From Bacteroidales bacterium (GTDB lineage Bacteria; Bacteroidota; Bacteroidia; Bacteroidales; Bacteroidaceae): a stretch of 64,000 bases of DNA. The notes under the pieces are model-generated. The model saw only the letters and a program-made list of their open reading frames with translations, was not told where the DNA came from and made no database searches. Each line of letters begins with the position of its first letter. Within the stretch, counting starts at the first letter, position 1. The position numbers were made by a program, and so were the translations under genes. This document shows positions 62,750-64,000 of the stretch, in pieces. The DNA lies in assembly GCA_015060865.1 (NCBI GenBank), contig SUXS01000009.1, forward strand, positions 1 to 64,000. The letters are read 5' to 3'.

Positions 62750-63787
62750 ATGATACGAATTGGTATTATTTGCCCCTCAGAAATAGCCTTCCGTAGGTTC
62801 TTGCCTGCCCTTCAGAAGGCAAATGATAAGATTCAGTTCACCGCAATCGGTATTGCCTCTCCCGAAGAGTGGTTTGGCGATTCTCTTTCCACTGTGTCGC
62901 CTCAGCAGGTGCACGAGCAGCAGGCGGGAGAACTCGCCAAGGCACAAGCCGTTGTGCAGCAGTATGGTGGCGAGGTTATCGTGGGCTACGAGCATTTGGT
63001 TATGTCCGATGTCATTGATGCGGTTTATATTCCACTTCCCCCTGCTCTTCACTACGCATGGGCCAAGAAAGCATTAGAGGCCGGAAAGCACGTCTTTGTA
63101 GAGAAACCCTCTACCATCAGCTTGGCCAATACCGATACACTCATTCATCTCGCATCTTCCAAGGGCTTGGCTCTTCATGAGAACTATATGTTTGTCTATC
63201 ACGACCAGATTAGCACCCTCGAAGAGGTTGTCGCCTCTGGTGAGATTGGTGATGTGCGTCTCTACCGCATCTCCTTCGGCTTCCCCTTGCGCCAGCCCAA
63301 TGACTTCCGCTACAACCCCTTGCTCGGTGGTGGTGCTTTGCTTGATGCTGGTGGCTATTGTATGCGTTATGCTAATTATCTCCTTGGAGGCAATGCCAAG
63401 GTCGTGGCAGCCCAGTCCAACTATATCGATGGCTTTCATGTCGATATGTATGGCTCTGCGACAATGGTCAATGCGGATGGGCAAGTTGCTCAGCTTGCCT
63501 TTGGCATGGATAACGACTATAAGTGCGATATTGAGATTTGGGGTAGCAAGGGCACTATCACCTCGGGACGTATCCTTACAGCTCCAGCAGGTTTCGTGCC
63601 TTCATATACAATGAAAAAGAATCAGGATATAGTGACATGTCCTCTTCCTGCCGATGATGCATTCTTGAAGTCTATCTTACGTTTTGTTGATTGTATAGAG
63701 TCTTCACAAGTACGTGAAGAGGAATATGGTATTCTTCATCATCAAGAGTCATTGGTAGAGCAGTTCAAAACAATAGCAAATATTTAA
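62750..63787 (+). CDS. Gfo/Idh/MocA-family sugar 3-ketoreductase
   Basis: The 345-aa protein has an N-terminal Rossmann domain (IRIGIICPSEIAFRRFLPAL) and the family's EKP motif in HVFVEKPSTIS, followed by GGALLDAGGYCMRYA. Next to a 2,3-dehydratase, members of this family reduce the 3-keto group of the dideoxy intermediate, so dTDP-4-keto-2,6-dideoxyhexose is the predicted product. It starts one base after the dehydratase stop and is clearly cotranscribed. Confidence 0.85.
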   Translation: MIRIGIICPSEIAFRRFLPALQKANDKIQFTAIGIASPEEWFGDSLSTVSPQQVHEQQAGELAKAQAVVQQYGGEVIVGYEHLVMSDVIDAVYIPLPPALHYAWAKKALEAGKHVFVEKPSTISLANTDTLIHLASSKGLALHENYMFVYHDQISTLEEVVASGEIGDVRLYRISFGFPLRQPNDFRYNPLLGGGALLDAGGYCMRYANYLLGGNAKVVAAQSNYIDGFHVDMYGSATMVNADGQVAQLAFGMDNDYKCDIEIWGSKGTITSGRILTAPAGFVPSYTMKKNQDIVTCPLPADDAFLKSILRFVDCIESSQVREEEYGILHHQESLVEQFKTIANI

Positions 63788-63798
63788 AAGTTTAGCAT

Positions 63799-64000
63799 AT
63801 GAGTAAACCTATTTATGTAACAATGCCCACTTTGGCACCCTTGTCAGAGGTCAATGAATATCTCGAAGCCATTTGGGAAAGTGGTGTGATGACTCATAAC
63901 GGTCCCATCCTTCAACGTTTCGAGAAGGAGGTGAAGGAGTGGCATGATGCAGCCTATCACACTGTAGTCGTTAATGGGACTGTTGCCCTCCAAATGGCAA
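63799..64000 (+). CDS. DegT/DnrJ/EryC1/StrS-family aminotransferase, partial
   Basis: The first 67 codons are in the window: MSKPIYVTMPTLAPLSEVNE, then WESGVMTHNGPILQRFEKEV and VVNGTVALQMA, the standard start of PLP sugar aminotransferases. It probably adds an amino group to C4 (or C3) of the keto sugar made by the preceding genes. The PLP lysine and the remainder lie beyond the window end. Confidence 0.9.
   Translation, partial: MSKPIYVTMPTLAPLSEVNEYLEAIWESGVMTHNGPILQRFEKEVKEWHDAAYHTVVVNGTVALQMA

Overview
The window looks like a chromosomal piece of a gut-type Bacteroidales, most likely Bacteroidaceae or Prevotellaceae. The evidence is a SusC/SusD pair, a 30-aa 'smalltalk' protein beside an HU-like protein, PPi-dependent phosphofructokinase, a split HipA-type kinase pair, DUF4843, DUF4827 and PKD-like lipoproteins, and many promoters of the Bacteroidetes form TTTG-N19/20-TAnnTTTG. 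Species cannot be fixed by eye.

Layout. 1-0.56 kb: edge of a frameshifted gene of unknown function and a cluster of palindromes. 0.56-4.8 kb: an outer-membrane barrel protein (minus), then an AT-rich HipA-like kinase plus HipA-N-domain pair (plus). 4.8-15.8 kb: a GC-rich minus-strand operon (secreted alpha/beta hydrolase, unknown secreted protein, SusC with STN domain, SusD, DUF4843 lipoprotein, PKD-like lipoprotein) transcribed from about 15.8 kb. 15.8-19.1 kb: smalltalk/HU module, a CDF metal exporter and long non-coding stretches full of repeats. 19.1-30.6 kb: minus-strand nucleotide and cofactor biosynthesis (purF-like, carA, carB, nadC, purL). The CarA has lost its glutaminase Cys and both His residues. 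30.7-32.4 kb: tRNA-Thr(CGT) and thrC. 32.9-34.3 kb: a decayed or frameshifted LytTR plus phosphodiester-glycosidase pair. 34.5-52.0 kb: plus-strand housekeeping genes (feoAB fusion with an abnormal G domain, nrnA-like, glmM, ybaK, radical SAM, fmt, ECF sigma, TonB-like, nitroreductase, sulfatase, dapA, pfp, GH25). 52.2-56.4 kb: htpG, an HU gene remnant, a META lipoprotein and glyA. 56.6-64 kb: a surface-polysaccharide operon (rfbC, rfbD, rfbB, Wzx-type flippase, NDP-hexose 2,3-dehydratase, Gfo/Idh/MocA reductase, start of a DegT aminotransferase), which together suggest a dTDP-2,6-dideoxy or 4-amino-2,4,6-trideoxy sugar.

The most unusual non-coding signal is a family of tandem heptamer arrays. 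Each uses its own 7-base word. They fill many gaps between genes and also run in frame through rfbD and rfbB. At 59,756-59,888 the array turns into something different: six small hairpins, each with a different stem sequence but each perfectly self-complementary, separated by a constant TTTAACC heptamer.
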